The notes under the pieces: generated by a model
Database searches by the model: none
What the model was told of the DNA's origin: nothing
What the model saw: the letters and a program-made list of their open reading frames with translations, nothing else
Part shown: positions 1-6,618 of the stretch, piece by piece
Position numbering within the stretch: the stretch's first letter is position 1
Layout of the letters: the number at the start of each line of letters is the position of its first letter
Program-made: the position numbers and the translations under genes
From: an uncultured Bacteroidota bacterium
GTDB taxonomy: Bacteria; Bacteroidota; Bacteroidia; Flavobacteriales; Flavobacteriaceae
Reading direction: 5' to 3'
DNA: 9,075 nt
NCBI GenBank assembly: GCA_903879875.1
Contig: CAIRNC010000140.1
Coordinates: 1-9,075 of the forward strand

Positions 1-704
1 GCATTTTTAAAAACAAATTGTCCATTCATGTGCGGAAAGTAACTTTCATCATCAGCATTGTTTTCTTTTAATATATCAGTTACCCAACGACCGCCCATTC
101 CAGGTGCTAAAACCGCTAATTCTTTAGCATGTTCTCCTTCGGAATGCAAATGGGTTGATAAAATTCCTTTTGACAAATCGGTTTCACGGCTTAAAATTGC
201 TGCTCCTGCACCATCTCCAAAGATAACGGAAACACCTCTCCCACGATCCGTCATGTCTAATCCGATAGATTGTAATTCAGAACCTACTATCAAAATATTG
301 CTATACATTCCGGTTTTTATATATTGGTCAGCAATAGAAAGTGCGTAAATAAATCCCGAACACTGATTGCGAATGTCTAATGCGCCAATAGTTTTTAAAC
401 CCAATTCTTTTTGTAAAGTAACCCCTGGACCTGGAAAATAAAAATCAGGGGAGATGGTTGCAAAAATAATAAAATCGATGTCGTCGTAGGCAAGTCCTGA
501 GCGTTCTATGGCGATTTTAGCAGCCTTAATCCCCATGCTACTAGTGGTTTCTCCGCTACCTTTAACTACATGTCTGCGTTCTTGGATACCCGTTCGTTCT
601 TGAATCCAAGCATCATTGGTGTCCATTATTTTGGACAAATCATCATTGGTAACTCTATTTTCTGGAACAAAATAGCCTAGTCCCGTAATTTTTGAATGGT
701 ACAT
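1..704 (-). CDS. fabH: Beta-ketoacyl-ACP synthase III (FabH-like), 3' end outside window
   Basis: This partial gene runs off the left edge; its first 234 codons are present, starting from an ATG at 704-702. KAS III enzymes condense acyl-CoA with malonyl-ACP to start fatty-acid (or related lipid) synthesis in the cytoplasm. Visible evidence: an N-terminus reading ITGLGYFVPEN, the typical DAWIQERTGI stretch (residues 31-40), the catalytic-cysteine context IRNQCSGF with Cys115 (equivalent to E. coli Cys112), and the thiolase-fold glycine motif IFGDGAGAAI (161-170). The catalytic His and Asn expected near residues 250-290 lie beyond the edge, so activity cannot be confirmed. Full length in the family is about 330-355 residues. 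It lies 108 bp downstream of the same-strand ABC ATPase gene. Flavobacteria often have several KAS III paralogues, so this may be an accessory copy rather than the housekeeping FabH. The family call is firm; the paralogue identity is not. Confidence 0.9.
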   Translation of the reverse strand, partial: MYHSKITGLGYFVPENRVTNDDLSKIMDTNDAWIQERTGIQERRHVVKGSGETTSSMGIKAAKIAIERSGLAYDDIDFIIFATISPDFYFPGPGVTLQKELGLKTIGALDIRNQCSGFIYALSIADQYIKTGMYSNILIVGSELQSIGLDMTDRGRGVSVIFGDGAGAAILSRETDLSKGILSTHLHSEGEHAKELAVLAPGMGGRWVTDILKENNADDESYFPHMNGQFVFKN

Positions 705-812
705 TATAAAGTATGATTTTGTTAATAACAAGTTGCTTATTTTTTCAGATTCAGAAAAAAAGCATTACAAGATAGTGATTTTATGTATAATTATAATATT
801 TTGATTGTTTTT
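705..812. other. Intergenic spacer between ABC ATPase and KAS III genes
   Basis: This AT-rich spacer holds two small symmetric elements. A 13-bp palindrome, TTGTTAATAACAA (719-731), lies about 15 bp upstream of the KAS III start. A 7-bp-arm inverted repeat (TTTTTTC at 740-746, GAAAAAA at 754-760, 7-nt loop) lies further up. Neither is a canonical terminator: on the minus-strand transcript the U-run precedes the stem rather than following it. No clear TAnnTTTG promoter was seen, so the synthase may be co-transcribed with the ATPase gene or use a weak promoter. Both elements could be chance in such AT-rich DNA. Confidence 0.3.
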
Positions 813-1790
813 TTATGAAATAGTCATTCTCATAGCAATGGTATCTAAATCAGCGGTAAGACAAACGATATCATTATCGGGTAGGGCATAAGGATTTTCG
901 AAAAAGAGTATTTTATGTTCAAATATGGCTTTAATTAAATAGGTATTTCCCTTGAAATAACTTTGTTTGACTATAACAACTACATCAGAAATATCGGTTA
1001 GGAATAACTCATTTGCATACAGTAAAATTGTTTTTTCTTTATCTTCAGATTCTATTAAATAATGGATTTTTATCTGATTAATTTCGCCAAAAAGGGAGGC
1101 TACATATTTGTTTTTGGGTTGTAAATAAACTTGTTTCGATGGGCCTTGGTGTTCTATTTTCCCCATTTTCATTACTATGGTTTCATCCGAAAATGACAAT
1201 GAATCGATGCTATCGTGAGTAGCAATGATACAGGTTATTCCTTTATTTTTTAAATAGGAAAACAAATTTCGACGCAGAGCACCTTTTCTAAAACTATCAA
1301 TATTACTGAAAGGTTCGTCTAAAAGTAACACTTCGGGTTCTAATGCTAAAACTCTTGCCAAAGCCACTCGTTGTTGCTGACCTCCACTTAAATATTTTGC
1401 TTTAGTCGATGCAAAATCGGACATTTCGACCATGTCTAATAATTCTTGAATTCTTTCTGATTTGGCTTTTCTATCTGTATTCGATAAAAATTTACCTACG
1501 TTTTCGGCTACGGAGATATAGGGCATCAAATCAAAATCTTGTGCTAGATATTTCATAGCTGCAGCACCTGGAACGAGATTGAATTTAGGCCCTAAGATGT
1601 TTTTATTGTTCCAAAAAATAGTACCCGAATTCAAATCATAAAGTCCGTAAATCAATTTTAGTAGCGTGCTTTTTCCACAACCGCTTTCTCCAATAATTGA
1701 AAGATGTTGCCCTTTTTGAAGATCGAAACTGAGGTCTTCAATCACTGTTTTTGTATCGTAAGAAAAAGAAATAGCATTAATTTGTAACAT
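813..1790 (-). CDS. ABC transporter ATP-binding protein (Fbp/Pot/CysA-like), orphan
   Basis: This 325-residue nucleotide-binding subunit would power an ABC importer from the cytoplasmic face of the inner membrane. Numbered from the ATG chosen here, it shows Walker A GESGCGKST (34-42), Q-loop Gln84 in YLAQDFDLMP, signature LSGGQQQRVALAR (134-146), Walker B VLLLDEP (154-160), D-loop SNID (162-165) and switch His192 in ATHD, so it looks catalytically intact. About 100 residues follow, beginning VASLFGEINQI. That resembles the start of the C-terminal regulatory (TOBE-like) region of iron, polyamine and sulfate importer ATPases, but the remainder is not recognisable to me. The frame stays open upstream to a TTG at 1820; the ATG at 1790 is preferred because LQINAISFSYD right after it is where the domain begins. 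No permease or binding-protein gene is visible, so the substrate is unknown. The KAS III gene follows on the same strand. Confidence 0.88.
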   Translation of the reverse strand: MLQINAISFSYDTKTVIEDLSFDLQKGQHLSIIGESGCGKSTLLKLIYGLYDLNSGTIFWNNKNILGPKFNLVPGAAAMKYLAQDFDLMPYISVAENVGKFLSNTDRKAKSERIQELLDMVEMSDFASTKAKYLSGGQQQRVALARVLALEPEVLLLDEPFSNIDSFRKGALRRNLFSYLKNKGITCIIATHDSIDSLSFSDETIVMKMGKIEHQGPSKQVYLQPKNKYVASLFGEINQIKIHYLIESEDKEKTILLYANELFLTDISDVVVIVKQSYFKGNTYLIKAIFEHKILFFENPYALPDNDIVCLTADLDTIAMRMTIS

Positions 1791-1832
1791 AGATAGCAGC
1801 TTGTTTATTGCAAAATGCAAAGGTCAACATTA

Positions 1833-1841
1833 CAAATTATA
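1833..1841 (-). promoter_or_regulatory. Possible promoter -7 element for the ABC ATPase gene
   Basis: On the minus strand this reads TATAATTTG, one base longer than the Bacteroidota consensus TAnnTTTG. It lies about 43 bp upstream of the preferred ATG at 1790 and only about 12 bp upstream of the alternative TTG, which mildly supports the ATG. No TTTG is seen at the expected -33 spacing. The stretch 1842-1893, up to the repeat array, shows nothing else. Confidence 0.25.
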
Positions 1842-1893
1842 ACGCCAAGTAAAACTGTTTTAAACTTTTTGTATTCTAACGCTATTCATTCGT

Positions 1894-2166
1894 AATTTGG
1901 GGTGTTAGAAAGTGAATTTGGGGTGTTAAAAAGTGAATTAATAATTTAAGAAAGTGAATTTAGGATGTTAAAAAGTGAATTTAGGGTGTTAGAAAGTGAA
2001 TTTGGGGTTCGAGAAAGTTATTTTGGGGTTCATCAAAGTTAATTCGGGGTACGAGAAAGTTAATTTGGGGTTCGCCAAAGTTATTTTGGGGTGCATCAAA
2101 GTGAATTTGGGGTGCAACAAAGTTATTTTGGGGTTCGAAAAAGTTAATTTGGGATACGATGAAGTT
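1894..2166. repeat. Tandem array: 13 units of exactly 21 bp
   Basis: Thirteen consecutive units, each exactly 21 bp, fill 273 bp of the divergent intergenic region. On the plus strand each unit has a 16-nt conserved core, consensus AAAGTKAWTTTGGGGT, and 5 variable bases. Units 1-5 (1894-1998) form one subfamily with variable bases GTTAG or GTTAA (unit 3 is the most degenerate). Units 6-13 (1999-2166) form another with C at the second variable position and diverse others (for example TCGAG, TCATC, GCATC, TACGA). Because 21 is a multiple of three, parts of the array are open in single frames on both strands, but these look like artefacts. The array ends 99 bp before the efflux gene start and begins 103 bp beyond the ATPase start. 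It is not a CRISPR: the variable part is far too short. Function is unknown; possibilities include a minisatellite, a phased protein-binding array or a structural element. Confidence 0.95.
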
Positions 2167-2199
2167 CCGTTTTCGTTTTAAGTTTTTAATAAGCATACA

Positions 2200-2265
2200 T
2201 TAAGCCGTTCTTAAGGCAGTTTTATAGGGTTGTTTTTATATTTGTACCATTAAAAAGTAGAAAAA
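2200..2265 (+). promoter_or_regulatory. Probable promoter of the metal-efflux operon
   Basis: TATATTTG at 2237-2244 matches the Bacteroidota -7 consensus TAnnTTTG exactly. This predicts transcription starting near 2250 and a short leader before the ATG at 2266. The -33 region lacks a good TTTG, as might be expected of a promoter needing an activator. A small inverted repeat, TTAAG-CCGTT-CTTAA (2200-2214), sits just upstream of or over the -33 position and is a candidate operator. The leader bases before the ATG are A-rich (TAAAAAGTAGAAAAA), the usual weak initiation context of this group, with no GGAGG box. Confidence 0.45.
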
Positions 2266-5200
2266 ATGCTTGAAAAAATAATTGCTTTCAGTCTTAAAAA
2301 CAAACTCATCATTTTGTTGTTTACTTTGGTGGTTTTTGGTTTTGGAATTTTTTCCATTACCCAAATTTCTATCGGTGCAGTTCCTGATGTAACCAATAAT
2401 CAGGTTCAGGTAATTACGACTTCTCGTAACCTTTCGACTCAAGATATCGAGCAGTTTATTACTTATCCGGTTGAAATTGAAATGGCTAACTTGCCTGGCG
2501 TTAAGGAAATTCGTTCTATTTCAAAATTTGGATTATCGGTAGTTACTATTGTTTTTGATGATGATTTGGGCACTTATTTGCCACGACAATTGATTGCTGA
2601 AAAGATAAAATCGGCATCGGCAAAAATACCTGATGGTTTTGGAACTCCAGAAATGGGTCCTATAACCACTGGTTTGGGGGAAATTTATCAATATACATTA
2701 GAAGTAAAACCAGCCTATAGAAATCTGTACTCCGTTACTGATTTGCGTACGATGCAAGATTGGGTTGTTAAAAGACAATTGTCAGGAATTAAAGGTGTTG
2801 TTGAAATTAATACTTGGGGTGGTTATCTAAAACAATATGAAATTGCTATTGTGCCTTCTAATTTAAAAGCGATGAACATTACTACCAGTGATGTTTTTAC
2901 TGCTTTGGAAAAAAACAACAGTATTGCGGGTGGTGCTTATATTGAAAAAATTAATCAAAGTTATTTTATTCGTGCTGAGGGTAAAGTAAAAGCCATTCAA
3001 GACATTGAAAACATTATCGTTAAGAATGTAAATGGCTTGCCAATTTATGTCAAAAATGTGGCGCAAGTACGTTTTGGAAGTGCCAATCGGTTTGGTGCTA
3101 TTACTGGAAATGGTGAAGGCGAAAAAGTGCTAGGGCAAGTGATGATGCTAAAAGGGGCTAATTCTAAACAAGTTATTGGAGATGTAAAAGCGAGAGTTGC
3201 TGAAATTCAGAAACATTTGCCAAAAGGGGTTTATATTAATGGATTTTTAGAACGTAGCGAATTGGTTGGAAAAACGACTTTTACCGTTGCTGAAAATCTT
3301 ATTTTAGGTTGTTTGATTGTGATTTTTGTAGTGGTTTTGTTGCTTGGAAATTGGCGTTCTGGATTGGTTGTAGCCTCAGTAATTCCGCTTTGTTTGCTAT
3401 TTGCCATTTCGTTTATGAATGTTTTTGGAATAGATGCCAATTTGATGAGTTTGGGAGCTATCGATTTTGGTATTATCATAGATGGGGCGGTTATTATTGT
3501 AGAATTTATTGCCTTCCAAATTGCTCATAAGTCAACCCATTTGGAGCATCTTACGAAAGAAAATCGTCAAATAGAGATTGACCAAATTACCTATAAAAGC
3601 GCATCGAAAATGATGAATTCTGCTATTTTTGGGCAGTTGATTATTCTTATCGTTTTTATTCCCATCCTTTCGTTATCGGGAATTGAGGGGAAAATGTTTA
3701 AACCAATGGCAATGACTTTTAGTTTTGCTTTGGTAGGGGCAATGATTTTCTGTTTTACTTATGTTCCAGTGGTTTCATCGTTGTTTTTGAAACCTAAAAA
3801 AGAAAATCCAAATTCTATTTCGAGTAAATTAATTCGAAAATTAAATGGCCTTTATTTACCCGTAATTACTTGGTCATTGGCCAATACTAAAAAAGTAATG
3901 TATGGTGCTATTGCCTTATTATTCTCAGCGGTTGCTTTGTTTTCAACCATGGGAGGCGAATTTATTCCGACCTTAGACGAAGGGGATTTTGTAATTCAGC
4001 CCGTTTTAAAAACAGGAACTTCCTTGTCTAAAACCATTGCAACCACTACAAAAATTGAGAAAATTATTTTGAAAAATTTTCCAGAAGTAGAGCAGGTGGT
4101 AAGCCGAATTGGAGCTGCTGAAGTGCCGACGGATCCTATGTCTATGGAAGAAAGTGATATTATTGTGAAATTGAAACCAAAGTCAGAATGGGTTTCAGCT
4201 ACAACCAAAGATGAATTGGCAGATAAAATTAAGTTGGCAATTACCAAACAAATTCCAAACATGGATATTGAGTTTACGCAACCTATTGAAATGCGTTTTA
4301 ACGAGTTAATTTCGGGAACCCGTTCGGATGTTGCAGTTAAGATTTTTGGGGAAGACCTGAATGTATTGGCTAAAAAAGCGTTGGAAATTAAAAATGCCAT
4401 AAAAAATGTAGAAGGTGCTTCGGATGTAATTATCGAAAAAACGAAAGGTTTGCCTCAAATGGCAGTTATTTATGATAGAGCTAAAATTGCTCGTTATGGA
4501 TTGAATATTGCCGATTTAAATGAAGTGATTACCCTTGGTTTTGCTGGAAAATCAGTGGGTAATGTTTTTGAAGGTGAAAAGCGTTTTGACATGGTGATTC
4601 GTTTGGATAAAACCAATAGAAAAGATATTGAGGATTTAAGAAACCTATATGTTGCGGGACCTAATGGGCAACAAATTCCTTTAAGTGAATTGGCAAGTAT
4701 TGAATATACAGAAGGGCCAGCAAAAATTTCGAGAGATAATACCAACCGAAGAATCGTTGTAGGAATTAATGTTAGAAACCGTGACCTTCAAAGTGTTGTA
4801 ACGGATATTCAGCATATTGTTGAAACGAAAGTAAAACTTCCAGATGGTTATTACGTGCAATATGGTGGTCAATTTGAAAATCTATTGAGTGCGAAAGCCC
4901 GATTGGCAATTGCTGTTCCTATAGCATTATTTTTAATTTTTGTTCTTTTGTATTTTGCTTTCGGAACGATAAAAGAAGCTTTGATGGTTTATTCGGCCAT
5001 TCCACTTTCGGCAGTTGGAGGGGTGTTGTTCCTTTGGATTAGAGATTTACCCTTTAGTATTTCGGCAGGTGTAGGTTTTATTGCACTTTTTGGTATAGCG
5101 GTTTTAAATGGAATCGTTTTAATTGAACATTTTAAAGAACTCAAACATCAAGGTATGAAAGATATGGATGAATTGATTTTAAAAGGTACCACAGACCGTT

Positions 5201-6597
5201 TGCGTCCTGTTTTATTGACAGCAGCGGCAGCCGCTTTAGGGTTTTTACCAATGGCAATTTCTGCATCGGCAGGAGCAGAGGTACAACGTCCGTTGGCAAC
5301 AGTAGTAATTGGAGGATTGTTTACCGCTACATTTTTAACAATGATTGTTTTGCCTATTTTGTATAAAGTTTTTGATAAAAAAGAATTTAAGAAAGCGAAA
5401 TTCAAAATTCATAGTAAAACTTCAATTGTATTGTTATTATTGAGTTCCTCCGTTATGTTTTCTCAAAATACGAATCCTGAATTAGACGCAATAGTTTCTA
5501 AAGCATTAGAAAACAATAAAGGAATCAAAGCGGCTCAAATTCAAGTGGATAAAATGAAAGCGAATATTAAATCGGCCTATACTTTTGAGAAAACCAACGT
5601 GTATTATAATTATGACCAAAACAATTTGGCACTCAATAATGAACCTTTAAAAGTTTTTGGGGTGCAACAAAAGTTTGCTTTTCCAACGGTTTATGGTGCT
5701 CAAAAAAAGGTTTACGCCTCAGAATTTGAAAAAGAAGAAGCTAGTTTTGCAATTCAGAAAAACAAATTATCCTTTGAAGTTTCAAGTGTTTACAATCATA
5801 TTGTGTATTTGCAAAATCAAGAAAAATTGTACAAATATTTAGATAGTTTGTACCAAAATTTTTCAAAAGCTAGTGATCGAAAATTTGAATTAGGAGAAAC
5901 CAATTATTTGGAAAAAATTACCGCTCAAGCTAAATACAGAAAAATAAGTACGTTACTTTCGCAAATGGAGAATGATAAAAAAGCCCAATATGAATTGTTA
6001 CAATCATTGGTTCAATCGGATGAAAAAGTGATTGTTAAAACTGATAAAATTGTTCCTGTTGTTAACTTAACCAATGGTAACGCTAAACAGTATTATACTT
6101 CTTATTTTGAAAAAGTTACCAAAGTATATGAAAGTAATATTCAATTACAAAAACAACATTGGCTTCCCGATATTAACCTTGATTATTTTCAAGGAAAAAA
6201 CACGGGAATATCGCAATCTTTATATGGTTTTCAGGTTGGAATAGGATTACCAATTTTATTTTCTGGTAATAAAGCCAAAACTAAAGTGGCACAATTAGAG
6301 CTACAATCTTGGCAACAACAAAAGCAAAATGAAGAGCAAAAAATAGAGAAATATATCACCCAACGTACCAACGAATTGGCAAAACATCAGGAGGCTATAA
6401 ATTATTATAATCAGTATGGAAAAAAATTGTCAGAAGAAATTATTAAAGTTGGAAACAGAAGCTTCAAACAAGGTGAAATTGATTTTTTTCAATACATTCA
6501 AAGTTTAGAAAATGCAACAACTATACAAGTAGAATATTTAGACAATGTATTATTGTTTAACAAAACCCAATTAGAAATTCAATATTTAGCCTTTTAG
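2266..6597 (+). CDS. czcA: Heavy-metal RND efflux pump (CzcA/CusA family) fused to TolC-like outer-membrane factor
   Basis: This 1443-residue protein joins two normally separate subunits. Residues 1 to about 1040 are a complete proton-driven RND pump exporting metal ions. It has TM1 (12-31), a periplasmic porter half, TM2-7 (about 344-563), a second porter half, and TM8-12 (about 880-1034). TM4 carries DFGIIIDGAVIIVE with Asp400, Asp406 and Glu413, matching CzcA Asp402, Asp408 and Glu415, the heavy-metal RND proton-relay triad. The porter stretches AAEVPTDPM (617-625) and TQPIEMRFNELISG (671-684) are CzcA-like; Glu680 stands where CusA has a metal-binding Met, favouring divalent cations over Cu/Ag. 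Residues 1045-1066 look like an internal signal peptide (basic, then SIVLLLLSSSVMF, then SQN). Residues 1067-1443 are a two-repeat TolC-type outer-membrane channel without a lipobox cysteine. No stop or internal ATG separates the halves. The adaptor gene follows after 21 bp. The fold is certain; the metal is inferred. Confidence 0.93.
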   Translation: MLEKIIAFSLKNKLIILLFTLVVFGFGIFSITQISIGAVPDVTNNQVQVITTSRNLSTQDIEQFITYPVEIEMANLPGVKEIRSISKFGLSVVTIVFDDDLGTYLPRQLIAEKIKSASAKIPDGFGTPEMGPITTGLGEIYQYTLEVKPAYRNLYSVTDLRTMQDWVVKRQLSGIKGVVEINTWGGYLKQYEIAIVPSNLKAMNITTSDVFTALEKNNSIAGGAYIEKINQSYFIRAEGKVKAIQDIENIIVKNVNGLPIYVKNVAQVRFGSANRFGAITGNGEGEKVLGQVMMLKGANSKQVIGDVKARVAEIQKHLPKGVYINGFLERSELVGKTTFTVAENLILGCLIVIFVVVLLLGNWRSGLVVASVIPLCLLFAISFMNVFGIDANLMSLGAIDFGIIIDGAVIIVEFIAFQIAHKSTHLEHLTKENRQIEIDQITYKSASKMMNSAIFGQLIILIVFIPILSLSGIEGKMFKPMAMTFSFALVGAMIFCFTYVPVVSSLFLKPKKENPNSISSKLIRKLNGLYLPVITWSLANTKKVMYGAIALLFSAVALFSTMGGEFIPTLDEGDFVIQPVLKTGTSLSKTIATTTKIEKIILKNFPEVEQVVSRIGAAEVPTDPMSMEESDIIVKLKPKSEWVSATTKDELADKIKLAITKQIPNMDIEFTQPIEMRFNELISGTRSDVAVKIFGEDLNVLAKKALEIKNAIKNVEGASDVIIEKTKGLPQMAVIYDRAKIARYGLNIADLNEVITLGFAGKSVGNVFEGEKRFDMVIRLDKTNRKDIEDLRNLYVAGPNGQQIPLSELASIEYTEGPAKISRDNTNRRIVVGINVRNRDLQSVVTDIQHIVETKVKLPDGYYVQYGGQFENLLSAKARLAIAVPIALFLIFVLLYFAFGTIKEALMVYSAIPLSAVGGVLFLWIRDLPFSISAGVGFIALFGIAVLNGIVLIEHFKELKHQGMKDMDELILKGTTDRLRPVLLTAAAAALGFLPMAISASAGAEVQRPLATVVIGGLFTATFLTMIVLPILYKVFDKKEFKKAKFKIHSKTSIVLLLLSSSVMFSQNTNPELDAIVSKALENNKGIKAAQIQVDKMKANIKSAYTFEKTNVYYNYDQNNLALNNEPLKVFGVQQKFAFPTVYGAQKKVYASEFEKEEASFAIQKNKLSFEVSSVYNHIVYLQNQEKLYKYLDSLYQNFSKASDRKFELGETNYLEKITAQAKYRKISTLLSQMENDKKAQYELLQSLVQSDEKVIVKTDKIVPVVNLTNGNAKQYYTSYFEKVTKVYESNIQLQKQHWLPDINLDYFQGKNTGISQSLYGFQVGIGLPILFSGNKAKTKVAQLELQSWQQQKQNEEQKIEKYITQRTNELAKHQEAINYYNQYGKKLSEEIIKVGNRSFKQGEIDFFQYIQSLENATTIQVEYLDNVLLFNKTQLEIQYLAF
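5398..5463 (+). other. Internal signal-peptide-like segment at the pump-channel junction
   Basis: This encodes residues 1045-1066 of the fused pump. A lysine-rich stretch (from about 1037) precedes a 13-residue hydrophobic core, SIVLLLLSSSVMF, then SQNTNPE, closely resembling the signal peptides of separate flavobacterial exported proteins, including the one encoded at 7749-8909. Since TM12 of RND pumps ends in the cytoplasm, this segment would thread the channel domain across the inner membrane. The hydrophobic core is shorter than the pump's own membrane helices, which fits a cleavable signal. Possible signal-peptidase cleavage is between Ser1066 and Gln1067; Met at -3 makes the site imperfect. 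Cleavage is inferred, not shown. Confidence 0.6.
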
Positions 6598-6618
6598 TTC
6601 AAATAAAAATAAAAAACA

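Noticed and set aside
58..348. Plus-strand reading frame of 96 codons
   Set aside because: It lies opposite the KAS III gene, whose minus-strand frame is open throughout and carries clear family motifs.
740..760. Intrinsic terminator after the ABC ATPase gene
   Set aside because: The inverted repeat has A/T arms with a single G-C pair, and the U-run comes before the stem on the minus-strand transcript, so it lacks the stem-then-U-tract layout.
1791..1820. TTG start giving the ABC ATPase ten more residues
   Set aside because: The extra residues match nothing in the family, and an ATG lies exactly at the usual domain start.
1894..2166. CRISPR array
   Set aside because: The variable portion is only 5 nt and the unit is 21 bp; CRISPR spacers are about 30 nt. 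There are no cas genes in the window.
1981..2196. Open frames across the repeats on both strands, giving heptapeptide repeats such as NNFGEPQ (minus) or KVNLGF (plus).
   Set aside because: A 21-bp period automatically keeps frames open. The frames stop inside units 1-5, have no export signal or non-repeat domain, and lie on opposite strands of one array. A decayed coding origin cannot be excluded, but a current gene is not supported.
5380..5470. Pump and channel as two genes with an unseen start or frameshift at the junction
   Set aside because: The frame is continuous, no stop codon occurs, and no ATG, GTG or TTG lies suitably before the hydrophobic segment; the only nearby Met (1064) is after the signal core.
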